From contig JAMPIV010004939.1 of NCBI GenBank assembly GCA_024509875.1, positions 204,001-268,000 on the forward strand: a stretch of 64,000 nucleotides of DNA. Direction: 5' to 3'. Below the pieces are notes generated by a model. It was not told where the DNA came from. It saw nothing but the letters and a program-made list of their open reading frames with translations, and made no database searches. This DNA is from Oreohelix idahoensis. Taxonomy: Eukaryota > Mollusca > Gastropoda > Stylommatophora > Oreohelicidae. A program made the position numbers and the translations under genes. Numbering within the stretch: position 1 is the stretch's first letter; each line of letters starts with the position of its first letter. Of the stretch, positions 11,130-25,172 are shown in pieces.

Positions 11130-12848
11130 GAGTGAAAATTATTTGATTTTCGTGAAGTGTTTTATTTTTCTGATTGCGGTAATTTATATACTAGCCTTTA
11201 AGTGATTTAGTGTGTTTAAAGTTTTCATTATATTTCACTGAGATTTTCTGTGCTAATTAAATAACTTATAGCAAAATCTTTTTCAGCCGTAAAGTGAATT
11301 TAATTACTCGCTATTTCCCAGTAAGAGATGTTTTAAATTGACTAGTACATATATTAAATAACTGTCTACTGACGGAATATATTATTTACTTCTATCCATT
11401 TTATGTAATTTTTTTAATGACTAGTGTTCATATCACGCGTTAAAAACGATAGGATAAGCTAGACACGTGTGTTTTCAATCTAATTTATAACGGAGTAGTG
11501 AAGAGATCCCATTTTATCATGTGTTAGATATGATATTGATAATTTGGTTAAATGTTTATATTTTCTTTCCTAAAAAATCTAGGTTGATCAAAACCTGAGT
11601 ACTAGCAGCTTTTTTATGGCCATATGAACTTATGATCATACGAACTTATAATATTATAAGCATCTAGGGATATTTAATATTGATGAGCTTCTTGCTGTGA
11701 CCTATGTGGTCCAATTTTCCTCATTTTCATGAGAGAAACCAGAATCGAACCATTAAATTATAATATTAACTGGACCAGAACTATTACCAGATTTACTTAT
11801 ATCAATCTCATCAGCCAGCTGTGGCGAAATATATTGTCAGCAACATTTGTGTAACTTAACCTAGCGTCTCAGCCACCTGAGGCTAAACAACATAGGAACT
11901 ATATATGTTCTATTCATCCTACGTCGGCGATCACCACGCACAAAACTTACTCCAACCAACTGAAGGCATAGATAACTTATTGTATCCAGGACAAATTAAA
12001 TCACCGACTCTAGCGACTCCCATGAAATTTGCAGTCAGCAACTACGGCGAGTCTGTGGCTGGATTTGGCAAAACTTAAATTTGACACTAAATAGTCCTAT
12101 TACTTATTAATGTATTTCATTGGAATGCCTGCGACAACTACTGGGATAAGCAAAAATCTGAAAGTGGCCACTGAATGGGTGTGAATTGAATGAACAGAGA
12201 AAGAAACTTTTGTCTTTTGTTAATATCATACACTTATGTGGTTGCTTCTTTCTTTTTTTATCTCACTAATCTGAGTAGTCACGGGATAGATTACATTAGG
12301 AACCTATTCTTTTCCCATACTGACTATTTCATAACTTATTGTTAACTTTTGATCTTTTGGGTTAATTAACCTCTGTTGAGATCGTCTTTTCTTTTTCTTT
12401 ACCAGAGGGGGAGAACCTATTTGATTAAATTCTTCTTTTGCAATTTTGTCTGTAAACCATGATCTAGTGATGTATATGCTTATTGTTGTGATCTTCTGAT
12501 AATAAACTTTATTAAACCTTTAGTTATCGTGTCGGTCAACCCCCTATCCATTATATGTTATTCATAGTTTGTTTTCACGTTCGTGCGTATTTGTCACATA
12601 ATTGTGTGCATATGAGTGTAGTGTAGTTTGTATTTCGTACAAGGAGAGAAAGTGCGTCTGATTTAAATTTAGTCGTCCAGATAGGCTGGATTAGATAAAT
12701 TATTCTATCCAGAGACTGTCCTTTCTCTTACACGATCACCTCGTGATAAAACTATTTCTTACCCCTTACTTTCACATTGTCATCACTATCACCTCTGCTC
12801 AGACAGGGCTATAAACACCTATTACCTATCTGATAAAATCTACGACAA
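11130..12848 (+). repeat. Diverged long repeat (LTR-like), copy 1
   Basis: Matches 15175-17164 in direct orientation over long blocks, e.g. 'aaagttttcattatatttca', 'ttgatcttttgggt' and the 'gataataaactt' poly(A)-signal region. It ends 'aaaatctacgaca', resembling the 'taaatttacgaca' terminus of the Gmr1-like LTR. A 5' border is not clear. I read it as an old LTR or a long non-autonomous element. Confidence 0.5.
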
Positions 12849-13042
12849 CCACCCAGATGGAACGTCAAACCCCCAGGCTTTCAGAATACAATATGCAGGA
12901 CCCCGGTAAGGCTGGTTTAATGCAATTTCTCTAGGTCTAGATGAATTGTGCAGTATCAGCTCTCATACATCTGGTCAGCTCTTGTAAACTGTTGGATTCG
13001 ATGTTAATAACACATAAGGAAGGGAAACCCGAGGCCTGTAAA

Positions 13043-13140
13043 CAGTAAATTAATATTAGACAAACATAAAGGTATGTTTTCAAGCACTCGTAAGAAATAA
13101 AGAAGTAGAACACTTGGACAACAGAAAAACAACAGACGAC
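13043..13140 (-). repeat. Inverted repeat arm, left
   Basis: About 95 bp, near-perfect reverse complement of 13435-13525. Contains 'ataaagaagtagaacactt'. A third copy lies at 40815-40905. Confidence 0.85.
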
Positions 13141-13344
13141 TGTCCTTAAGTCTTCTATCATTTACTGGACACAGTATCAAGGTCTTTGTCTTGTTTGGAC
13201 TGACATATACTGCTATATAGAGGAACAACAGAAGTGATTGCGTCATTAATGGGCTGAGTTGCCCACTGTATACTTCCGGTGTTGTCTTGTGTTTCGCACT
13301 GATATATAGTCAGTAAAGCATCCTTTTTTGGGGATGCCTAGCTG

Positions 13345-13432
13345 GCCGTGGGGTCAGTGTGATTCGTTTGTATAGCTAGGCGGAGTTGTCGTACGGAAGG
13401 TACGGGGTTCGAACCCTGGGTAAGCCACTCAC
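13345..13432 (+). other. tRNA-like / SINE-head-like segment
   Basis: Contains a B-box-like 'ggggttcgaaccctggg' with paired sequence around it, but no clean cloverleaf or anticodon arm that I can draw. It lies between the two inverted arms. A SINE head is more likely than a functional tRNA gene. Confidence 0.3.
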
Positions 13433-13434
13433 GT

Positions 13435-13525
13435 CTGTTGTTTTTCTGTTGTCCAAGTGTTCTACTTCTTTATTTCTTACGAGTGCCTGAAAACATACCT
13501 TTATGTTTGTCTAATATTAATTTAC
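13435..13525 (+). repeat. Inverted repeat arm, right
   Basis: Reverse complement of 13043-13140, ending '..ctaatattaattta'. The spacer between the arms is about 295 bp. Confidence 0.85.
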
Positions 13526-14279
13526 TGGATTCGATGTGTGTGTCCTGATCTTGAAATCTCATCTTGGTATATAGTTAATTTGCCGGCGTCCGAGAAAACA
13601 AGTGACGTCACGCATTTTGTTGCGTCCAACTTCCCTCATTGGAGTGACGAAATATGGCAGTTGTGCTTTTAGTGCAACAAAGATTTCATCCGTTCTATTC
13701 ATTAGCTGTTCCTATTACTTCCATCCAAATACTTTTAGTGCCAGCTTACTTTTGGCTTCCTTTGAGTGAAGGTTTGCCTCAAATACGAGCATTCTTCATT
13801 GTTTTATAAATTTTCAACTTCACCTTTGCGTGATTTCAGCTACGATAATACACGCAATATTTCCAATTACACTGGGAATAGGACATGGAGTAATACCCCA
13901 AAGATGTGGATACTTGCCTTCCATCTGCTCCTAAGTTGAGATCGTGTGGAATTCCTTTTCCATTATTCCGTTTGTGAAATATCCTCTTAAGTCTAAACTC
14001 TTGTTACACATTTAGCATCCTCCACGATTTCGCCATTGAAGTGGTTCGTGTCGTTTACAGGGAACGCTTCTCTGATTGGTGGATCAAAATATTCTGATTG
14101 GTCGAGTAAAATAATACACAGGGGATTCCTCGATATGGTGACATCAATCACCAGAGAGTTTTTACCGAGTTCACGGCATTGTTCAAGTTTCTTAGATGGA
14201 GACTAAAGGCAGTGGCGGCTCTAATGAATCAACATCAAGAGTCGTTCAATTCGTCATTATTCCCAATATTTCCCGGGGG
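13526..14279. other. Unassigned stretch
   Basis: No exon or repeat recognised. A palindromic CRE-like 'tgacgtca' occurs near 13602; it has no known context. Confidence 0.45.
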
Positions 14280-14510
14280 TCTCTGAGGAAACACAGAAAT
14301 AATAGGACTACTGCACCTTCAGACAGACGGAACAGGTTAGTGACGTCACGTTGTGTATGAGGCTGGCAACCTCGTTACATAAATCAAATTGTCACAGAGA
14401 CTACCCCTGCAAACGCTCATGAGTGCTCTGGTGGTGGCTTCCTGCAAGGCGACCATCTGCAGTTGTGGGTTTGTGCTCCGTAAGGAGCGGAAAGGAAATA
14501 CAATGAAAAG
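14280..14510 (+). repeat. Dispersed repeat family B, copy
   Basis: Carries 'acacagaaataataggacta', 'ctggcaacctcgttacataa' and 'ctccgtaaggagcggaaagg', in the same order as near 9370 and 42755. Confidence 0.7.
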
Positions 14511-15174
14511 GTGAATCGTGCTAATTAAAATTATTCAGTATTGCTGCTTACTTAGTAGACTATAGAAGACTGTGACAGATGAAAATTGAAGCTACACTTT
14601 AATCTCGCCGGTATCCCTCTTTTTGTTGAAATCAAAATCGCCAACGTGGGTCCCACGTGGATTTCCCTCGCTTCCTAATTAACATGTAAGTGAAGTACGT
14701 GTAAGCCAGGCCTCTTTCGCTATCTGTCTTAATTTTAATTTAGCCATGCCTACGGTCTTCTCTCACGAGGCATTATAATTAGCAATCTCCGAACCTCTTC
14801 CTGTCATTCCTTCAAGGAGGCGGGCCAGAGGTGGCACAGACGGTCATGTTATCGACGTCTTCTGTAGTCACTAAGAGTGAGCAGAGTTCTGTAATACCTC
14901 TGGTTAACACCAGAACAAGAACCGTCTAAGCGGGGAAAGAAATCTCTGCCGGAACGTATCAGCGGTCGGAAGAGTTGTGAAAAATAGCTTTCATTCAGAA
15001 AATTGACCGAAGAATCCGCTCGAGGTGTGATTTCTGGCAGACCTCGGCAAGATCGGGCCGATTCCGTAAATATGTGGAGTCTCCTAAAACTCATTATCAG
15101 TTCGCTCCAGGATTTCTTGAATAATTATAACGCGCTATTTAGAGAGCCATCTTACATATCGGATACTGGAATAC

Positions 15175-17164
<1,990 letters not shown>

Positions 17165-17439
17165 AGACAGAGAAAGACTTAGTGTTAAGAGAAGCAAAAC
17201 GAAGCATTAAGAAGTTCCTCTTAAGATCATTAACGTAGCCAAGACGACCAACAAAGACATCAGTTATAGAGCCTTTCGAGATATAAAATGGAGTGTGGCA
17301 GGAATGTCTCTTGTCATAGCTTCTTTTCTTTATCAGCTATAGACTGGGTTATTGAAACAGTAACATCACCCATCAGAAAAAGGATTATGTGGCTTAACAT
17401 CTTTACGATCTAGGTTTCGCCGTTAGCCTAGCGCTTTTG

Positions 17440-17660
17440 TTGCGGTAACTATAACCAGGTACAATAAAAAGTAATCATTGCTCTGGAATCACCAGGGCAG
17501 GAGAAATAGAGGTAGACTTGTTTAAATACACGAAGAAGGGAATTGTAGACAGATATGAAAATGGTAGGTAAAAAAGATATGAAGAGAAAGTGGACGGATG
17601 GCACAGGACAAGAAAGTTGAACGTGAATTTGTTGAACCTCTGTTCTCCATAGGGAGCTGA
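17440..17660 (+). mobile_element. Decayed RTE-like LINE 3' end
   Basis: Aligns by eye with 5995-6190: 'ctggaatcaccagggcagga', then 'acggatggcacaggacaaga', and the terminal 'ttgttgaacctctgttctcc'. It runs straight into a GATGAT repeat. Confidence 0.65.
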
Positions 17661-17662
17661 CG

Positions 17663-18010
17663 TGTGACGATGATGATTTGATGTTTGTGAGATATGATGA
17701 TGATGAGATATGATGTTTGTGAGATATGATGTTAGTGAGATTTGATGATGGTGAGATTTGATGATGGTGAGATATAAAGATGATGGTGAGATATAAAGAT
17801 GATGAGATATGATGAAGGTGAGATGCGATGATGATGAAATATCATGATGGTGAGATGCGATGATGATGAGATATGATGGTGGTGAGATTAGATCGTGATG
17901 AGATTTGATGATGCATAGATGTGATGGTGGTGATATTTGATGGTGATGAGATATGAAGATGGTGAGATTTGATGATTATGAATTACGATGGTGGTGAGAT
18001 ATGATGGTGG
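17663..18010. repeat. GATGATGAG-type minisatellite, left part
   Basis: Irregular units of 'gatgatggtgagatatgatg' type beginning at the LINE 3' end. The array continues at 29940-30745 on the far side of the Gmr1-like element, so the element inserted into it. Confidence 0.9.
18006..18010. other. Target-site duplication, left (GGTGG)
   Basis: GGTGG directly before the 5' LTR, repeated directly after the 3' LTR at 29940-29944. Five bases is usual for Ty3/gypsy integrases. The caveat is that GGTG is common in this array. Confidence 0.75.
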
Positions 18011-20443
18011 TGTGACGTACGTCTAGTTTGACAAGTGAATTCTCCCTGATATGATGGATGATTTAAAGGGACTTTTAGCTTTTCATAACATTAGAACCCC
18101 TGAACATTTGTTGTAACTTTTCGTTTGCCAGAACGCATTCCACCGGGACTCATGTAGGATACAGCGACGAGATCAAAGAGACGAACTGAGGATCTTAGGG
18201 GAGACTATCGGCGCTATCAAAGACAGTAGTTTTCCCTGATACGAGACGCAGTTGCTTGCCGCTAATTTCGCGTCTCGGTGTCAATCGAGGAACCGAGCGA
18301 ACGGGGGAAAGCGAAACGGGCAGCAGCGAGCGGATACGAAGACCAGGGGGCGGCTTCTTCTCTTGATTTGGCGGTCAGATCCCCAAAAGTTCGTGAGATC
18401 AAATAAGTTGTCAAGTTTATCATGTCCCACTCAACTTACATTTCATTTTAGCTAAATAGACCATGTAGAACTAGACACGTTATCACTCGCTGGCCAGATC
18501 TTTACAGAAGCACTAGCTTTATTGAAATCTTGTTATAGATTTTCCCCTGGATTTTATATATATTTGCAGTGATTTCTATTTCTGTGCAAAGCGGTAAGAT
18601 ATATATTGTGTAAAGTGATCAGTGGTCTAGCTCAGTCATTCTATTTAAAGGGATTTTGTGTTAATTTAAATCTATTTAATTAAACCATCTCAAGAGTTCC
18701 AGTTTTAAATATAATGATCTATCTATTATATTATTTCAAAAGATAATAGATGCTTAAATTAACTTTTAAAGTCGCGAAGGAATTTATAATTAATAAATTC
18801 AGTTAAGTCCTAGTTTTATAGATGTGTGTTTTTAACCACTAGAACTCGCGCAGTGTTTATTAAATACATAATTAAATACGCGAGCATATATATAATAGGC
18901 TTAACGGGAAATTCATCGCGCTTCAGAAGGTTATTTGTTTTCGGTATATTACATGTCTTTTTTTTCTTTCATACAGAGTGATCGTAACCTGTGCGATCCC
19001 AGCATTAAGAAAGCAATAAGAAATCAATCTAAGCAAAGCAAAGCATAAACAGTGTGTAGAGTTCCCCTGACGCAGAACTTGTTGAGACTGTGTAAATTTT
19101 TAATCTTTGAGGCGATTCTATGTTTGGAATTCCGCTATCTAACTTATAGCAAAGAAAGCACACCCAAAGACAAATTTAACGCACCATCAAACAACTTAAG
19201 TCGTAACGGGAAGAAGAACACTGGCCCGAGCTTTGTTAGTTTACTGACACAGAGAGATAATTCATAATTTCCTGAACAGTGATGTGACTAGTTTTCTCAC
19301 TGGACTTAAACCATACCTCACGGATAAAGTGTACCAGCACGCGTAAGAATTTTATTATCAGCGGCATAGTCAAATAGACCACACCATCCTCACCCCGGTA
19401 TCAGAGACCGTGCCCTCCCATAGAAACTGTTATTAAGAAAAGAGACACAACTACAGATTCATTTTCCAGCGATTACGGGATCCTTTTATGTGCTGACCGC
19501 CTACCCGATAATCTGGGGCTAGAACTTGAACAAACACTCATACATTTAGTTGAGGTGTAACTGCTGTTGTGTTATTCTATGGAGTGCAAGATTTTTTCAC
19601 AATCGGTAAGTGAGAGCAAGATGAGTGAAGGCCTTTGCTAGCGCGTGTATGAATGACAGGAAATTAATTCTTTTGTGTGACCATTTTGTTAACTTGCTTA
19701 CCTGGTAACATATATCTTTTCTGTATACCCTACATTGTTCCTTTAAGTGGGATAGTTGATAATTTGTTAACTCTGTTTAAAACCACCTCCTTTCCATTTG
19801 CTTAGTAAAGGGAAGAACAGCTGGGAAGAACAGTTTTTTTTTTCTATCACTTATACCTAACTTGGTAACACCTCTTTCAGAGTAATTAACTTTACTGTTA
19901 GGTTAACGTACCCGTGTTCCTGATATTATCTATCTCTGGACTGGGTTTGTCTTTGTCTAATGAGCGGGAAGGGCTTAGTCGATACCAATCTTCTTCACCC
20001 CCTCCCAAACTTGTTATTTGCATTTGTGTACTTATGATAATTTATGTAATATCTGATATTTTTAGTGATTGATGTTTAAAGTGAATAAAATCACCTAAAC
20101 TCATTTAGTTCTGTGTGTTGGATATACCCAAAGCCCAACTTTTCCCCTATTCGTTTAATATAGTTTGTATCAACGTCGTGTGTGTGTTTGAAAACACCAA
20201 ATCGGTGAGCGCGCAGATGCGAGTCTGGAAAACTGGCAAATAATTGTTTGACCAGGAGAGTGAAAGAGAAGATTGAGAGACACGATTTGTCGTAAATAAG
20301 TCTGTCTTTACTCTCCTCCAGCACGCTGTGAAGTAACTATTAAATCTCTACATTTTCTATCACTGAGCTTTCCATCATCATTTTCCACTCTAAACCGGAC
20401 CACTATTTCTACGACTCTTTTCTCTCAAAATAAATTTACGACA
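18011..20443 (+). repeat. 5' LTR of the Gmr1-like element
   Basis: 2433 bp, beginning TGTGACGTACG and ending TTTACGACA (TG..CA). Pairs with 27505-29939. It is very long for a Ty3/gypsy LTR. Confidence 0.96.
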
Positions 20444-20448
20444 ATATT

Positions 20449-20467
20449 TGGCCGGCTCGTCTGGGAT
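20449..20467 (+). promoter_or_regulatory. Candidate primer-binding site
   Basis: TGGCCGGCTCGTCTGGGAT starts 5 bases after the 5' LTR. Its GGCTCGTC.GGGAT part resembles the tRNA-Pro-type site of some retroelements, but with an extra base near the CCA end. The tRNA assignment is tentative. Confidence 0.5.
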
Positions 20468-21254
20468 AATTTTGAGATACATTTGATGCACACATATTTG
20501 TGGGCTGGTTCTGGGATCTTGAGCTACATTTGAGGCAATCGCATAGCCGGGTTAAAGATATTTTGAGTCTGATTTAGTTTGGGTCTAACTAGGTAGAGTG
20601 TGAATGATTTGTCTTTGTGAATTAGGGAAATAAATAAATAATTACACCCCTAGACAAACGTTCTTTAAGTATTTGGGTTGTCCACACAGCATATTTACAG
20701 GTTGTTTTCTCTCCACAGCAGTAGAAAGTACAGACAAACAAATATATTTGCTATTTTAATTATCCTCTGGCGGAGATAATTATATTTCTTTCTTTATAAA
20801 AGTTGCTGGGATTGCGTGATTGTTTTACAGTCACTAAGGTTTTTGAAGTCAAAAAGAGTTGAGCTTAGCTAAAGACGGATTGTTCTGATTTTTAAAAATT
20901 AAGTTAACAACGTCTCATCTCAATAATTGACTTTAGGGACGGAGTTTGTTGTCAGAGATTAAAAATTTAGGGAAAATTTTTTTTTTCCTTTTAAATTGTT
21001 TTAATATAAATTTTTCTCGACTGTTAGTAAAAGTAGATTCTTTTCCAGTGTAACTTACCATTTAGTGGCATAGTCGCTTGCGTTTAGAGCCTTAATTGCC
21101 AGATAATAGCAGCGATAAGTTTGCACAGTACAGGTAGGAGGTAACACAGGTAAATTTATACTGTGTTTTTTTTTCTCGTAGCGGTTCAGAGTTCCTCCCT
21201 TTTCGCGTTTCTTCTTACTAGTTCTCTAAGCATACTTCATCTTATTCTTTAACA
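20468..21254 (+). other. Leader of the retrotransposon
   Basis: Untranslated leader of about 790 bp between the primer site and the gag start. No recognisable coding. Confidence 0.7.
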
Positions 21255-22497
21255 ATGGCAGAGAGGATAAAGATGAGGTCCATCTTGAGGCTGGAAGCGA
21301 AAGAGGCAGGATTAGATGCAGAAGCTGCAAACGCGTTTATTAACCAGGAATTGGAAATATATGACGCGGAGCAACAGAGAGCCGAAGCTGAGAGGAAGGC
21401 GGAGCAACAGAGAGCCGAAGCTGAGAGGAAGGAAGAGAAAGAAAGAACAGAGAGGAGAGAAGCCCAGGAGAGGGCAGATAAGAAAGAAGCGGAAGAACGT
21501 CTTTTGGAACAGAAGAAAATTGAAGCAGAGATGGAAACTCGCAGAGAGAGAGAGAGAGAGACAAGGAAAGACAGCATCAACTGGCGCTTAAGGCTCTAGA
21601 GAGTCGGGGCGCCTCTACTTCGACTAACGGAGAGCCGTCTTCGCCCCAGTCTCAATCAATGGACCTCTCCAGTACTCAATCTGCCCAATTAACTGCTATG
21701 TCGTTTTCTTTAGAATCTTTTCCTAGCCCTAACGAAAAAATTGACAGCTACCTAGAAAAATTCGAGAGACTCGCGAATCTTTATGGGTTAGAGAGTACCC
21801 GCTGGGCGCTCAAACTTTCAACGTCACTGAAAGGCAATGCTTATGACGTGTACACAAAGCTGGGACCGAATCAACATGATTACGACATGTTGAAAAAGGC
21901 CTTACTACAGCAGTTTGAGATGACTGCCCGAAAGTTTCTGCAGTTGTTCAGAAACAGCCGAAAAGAGAGCACGGAAACATTTCCCCAGTTCTCTTCACGT
22001 CTCACTGGTTATCTGACAAAGTGCATTGAATTATCTGACCTACCTCTTTCATATGAGGGACTCCTCGAACTTGTTCTTGTGGAGCAGATAAAATCCACTT
22101 TGTCGAATGAAACACGTAGATTTTTTTGGCTGAACAGGGGGCAGTCAGGCTTGAAGACATACTCAATAAAGCCGAACGCTATAGCAATGCAATGGCCGAA
22201 CTTCCCAGCACTAAACGTAAACCCACCGATGAGCCATCTCGAAAACAGAATCTAGAGCAGGCATCCTATTCTTCCACTTCCTCTCAACATTATAACCAAC
22301 GAGATAACAATACCCAGAAACCTCCCCAGGAAAAATCGAAATTCTACAAAACCCGATACCCCCCCCCAACAAAAATTCTGATCAACCCAACAAGCCTACG
22401 TGGCAGCGCGGCCACCAAGGTCAAGGAAAAGGGAAGACCCCTACACCAGGAACGTCTGATCAGGGCAAACAAACCGGTGCAAACCGCATTGGATGTT
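21255..22497 (+). pseudogene. gag: gag of the Gmr1-like element (frame-broken)
   Basis: Starts at ATG in a good context (aacaATGG). The N-terminal ~110 residues are a highly charged Glu/Arg/Lys coiled coil with 'EQQRAEAERK' twice in tandem. A frame change in the GA run at 21543-21561 leads to the capsid-like part, with 'FPSPNEKIDSYLEKFERLA', 'WALKLSTSLKGNAYDVY' and 'LLQQFEMTARKFLQLFR', a pattern typical of Ty3/gypsy capsid proteins. Two further shifts fall at the T7 run (22121-22127) and the C9 run (22359-22367). The tail is Gln/Pro/Lys-rich. I see no CCHC zinc knuckle, so RNA binding may rest on the basic tail. The gag-protease border is approximate. Confidence 0.8.
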
Positions 22498-23000
22498 TGC
22501 ATACAGCCTCGAAAGGTAGAGTCAATGTCAGTGATTCTCAACCTGAGGGGGACCGACCCTCAACTCGAGGAACTGTAATTTTGAACGGTACCTCTACTAC
22601 TTGTCTTTTTGACACTGGATTAAGTTTTGATTGTATTGTCGCTAGGCACCTAGTCAAACCCGGTCAGGAGACAGAGGAAACCGTCAAACTTAGTGGAGTT
22701 TTCAGGAGTGATGCACCCAGGACGCTTCCTATCGCACTGGTAGAAATACACTCTGACTTTGTCAGAGGAGTTATTAAAGCGGCCATAATGGATGATCCGA
22801 TCTACCCAGTTATCCTGGGATGTAGATATGTGTTCATTGGGAGACCTAAGGAGCCGATTGTGGCAGCGGTAACCACAAGAGGGCAAGCCAAGAAGGAGAG
22901 GGAGCCTGCGCCAAACTTGTTGCCGAATGAACTGAAGGAGGCGCAACAAAAGGACCCTACTCTGGCGCCCTGCTTTAAAAAAAAAACTGCCCATGGCTAA
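22498..23000 (+). CDS. pro: Retroviral-type aspartic protease region
   Basis: The frame contains the active-site motif LFDTG near 22610, preceded by 'GTVILNGTSTTC', and the later 'YPVILGCRYV' segment that matches the conserved hydrophobic-G pattern of pepsin-like retroelement proteases. In the family this domain cleaves the Gag-Pol polyprotein. Here it is a separate frame that ends at 22998-23000 and overlaps the next frame by 8 bases. The switch is at an A10 run (22977-22986), which could be programmed slippage, a mutation or an assembly error. Confidence 0.8.
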
Positions 23001-25172
23001 GGACCCCAGACACAACGGAGACATCTTTTCTAAGGATGGTGTATTGTATCGTAGAACGGGCAACCCGGACACGGGGAATAACCAGCTCCTAGTACCGACG
23101 CAATACAGAAACCAGATCTTAGAAATGGGGCACTCTCTTCCCTTTAGCGGACACATGGGACAAAACGCCACTATTCAGCGAATAAAAAACCACTATTGGT
23201 GGCCAGGAATGAACTCTGACATTGTCAGGTACGTGAAATCCTGCGCCCAGTGCCAACGGGTAGCACCCAAGCACTTGACACCCCCAGTACCTATGGGGCA
23301 AATGCCAATAGTAGGGACTCCATTTGAACGGGTTGCTGTCGACATTATTGGTCCTCTGGAAAAGACCAAAAGAAGGAACAGGTTCATCCTGACCTTAGTT
23401 GACACTTGCACTATGTGGGCCGAAGCCGTACCGCTACCATGCACTAATTCCAAGCATGTCGCAGAAGCCCTTGTGCAAATTTTTACACGGTTGGGATTCC
23501 CTCAACAAGTTTTGACGGACAATGGATCCCAATTCCGTAGCCTGTTAATGGAGGAGATCTTTAAGATCTTGAGGGCCAAACATATCCACACAAGTCCCTA
23601 CCATCCGGCCGGAAATGGGCTCGTGGAACGTTTTAACGGTACCCTCACCATGATGTTACGTAAGCTGGGTCAGGAGAAACCGGAAGACTGGGACCAATAT
23701 ATATCGGCTGCCTTATTCGCCTACCGAGAGGTACCCCAAGCGTCTACGGGTTTTGCGCCAGCTACACTTTTATTTGGCAGACCTATTAAGGGGCCACTAG
23801 AAGCCTTACTTCGGTCCCTGACAGACCAGAAGGCTGACGAGACAGTCGTCTCTGCAAGCAAGTATGTATCTGAGCTTAAGGAAAGGCTAAAGCTAGGATG
23901 GGATCTAGCTACTACCAACCTTAAGAAAGCCCGCGCTAAAATTACTAAAAGATACAACAAAGCTGCAAAAGAGAGAGAACTACAACCAGGGGAGAAAGTC
24001 CTATTGCTACTTCCAACCGGAAGCAATAAACTTCGCATCGGATGGCAAGGACCGTTTACCGTCCTTAAAAAGATCTCACGTACCAACTACAAGATCTCCA
24101 TCAAAGGAAAGGAGAAGGTCTTCCACATAAATCTGCTAAAGAAATATTTGGAAAGACCGGTGCCATCCTCCGAGCATCTCCTGGCTGTCGCCATAGCAAC
24201 GGAAGACGAGGAAGATGATGATGGTTGCATGGAGTATCCACTGCAACCCACAGAATCCTTTAAAGATGTCAAGTTCGGCGACAATCTCTCACCAGAACAA
24301 CAAACAGAAACTAGGGCTCTACTAAAACAGTACAGTGCAGTTTTAACGGATGTACCTGGTCGAACAAATCTCATTGAATTTGATATGAAATTAACAAACG
24401 AGACCCCTGTTCAAACCAGAGTTTACCCCATCCCGTACGCTAAAGCTGATGCACTTCGCGGAGAAATAGACAAGCTGCGTCAGGCAGGAATTATCAGTGA
24501 GTCTACATCTCCTTACAGCTCGAGCGTAGTGCTGTTGCAGAAGCCCAATAAGGAAGTTCGGCTGTGCATTGATTACAGGTTGCTAAACGCTGTAACGGAA
24601 TTCCAGCCCGAACCTCTCCAAACTGTTTCTGAGTTGTTCACCAAGCTCAGCAAAGCAAAGATTTTCTCCAAGATTGACCTCAGCAAAGGTTATTATCAAA
24701 TACCAGTCAAGGAGGAAATTAAACCTTTGTTAGCTTTCAGCACTAGTGAAGGACATTACACATTTAACGTGATGCCGTTCGGTTTGCATAACGCACCAGG
24801 AGTGTTCACCAGGATGATGAGGAAGCTTCTAGAACCTTTGCAAAGTCCCCATATCCATAATTTCATGGATGACATCTTAATTGCATCGGAAACCTATGAA
24901 GAACATATTGCTACGGTTGCTATGCTCCTCAGGAGACTACAGGAAACGGGTCTCACAGCCAGACCTAGCAAATGTCTCATCGGGTTTGAACAGTTAGACT
25001 TCCTGGGGCACACTATTTCTCACGGATGCAGTTGGCCTATTACGAAGAACGTGGAGAAAATAGTGGCAGCAAAAAGACCCCGAACGAAGAAAGACGTACG
25101 TTCCTTCATATCGCTATGTGCATACTATCAGAAGTACATCCAGAACTTCAACGGACTGAAGGCACCTCTGAC
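22993..25172 (+). pseudogene. pol: pol: integrase then reverse transcriptase (interrupted)
   Basis: Residues are numbered from the Met at 22993. The integrase comes first: an HHCC zinc finger (H47, H54, C84, C87), then the D,D,E core at D117 (VAVDIIGP), D176 (LTDNGSQF) and E212 (NGLVERFN), and a GPY/F-like module around 351-385 (WQGPF, HINLLKKY). An acidic linker follows. The reverse transcriptase covers about 466-675, with catalytic D562 (KIDLSKGYYQI), MPFGLHNAP near 594 and FMDD at 624-627, where Y[IVL]DD is more usual. The thumb/connection runs to T727, where a hAT-like element interrupts the codon. The frame then stays open into the insert to 25509, which is not real coding. RNase H follows after the insert. 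Confidence 0.92.
25165..25172. other. 8-bp target-site duplication, left (CCTCTGAC)
   Basis: Repeated at 26877-26884. Eight bases is the hAT-superfamily length. Confidence 0.85.

Noticed and set aside
19052..19267. 71-codon frame repeated in three LTRs
   Set aside because: Conserved only because the LTRs are nearly identical copies. It is disrupted in the older solo LTR and has no domain.
21242..21580. Minus-strand Ser/Leu-rich frame opposite gag
   Set aside because: Shadow of the charged coiled-coil coding on the + strand.
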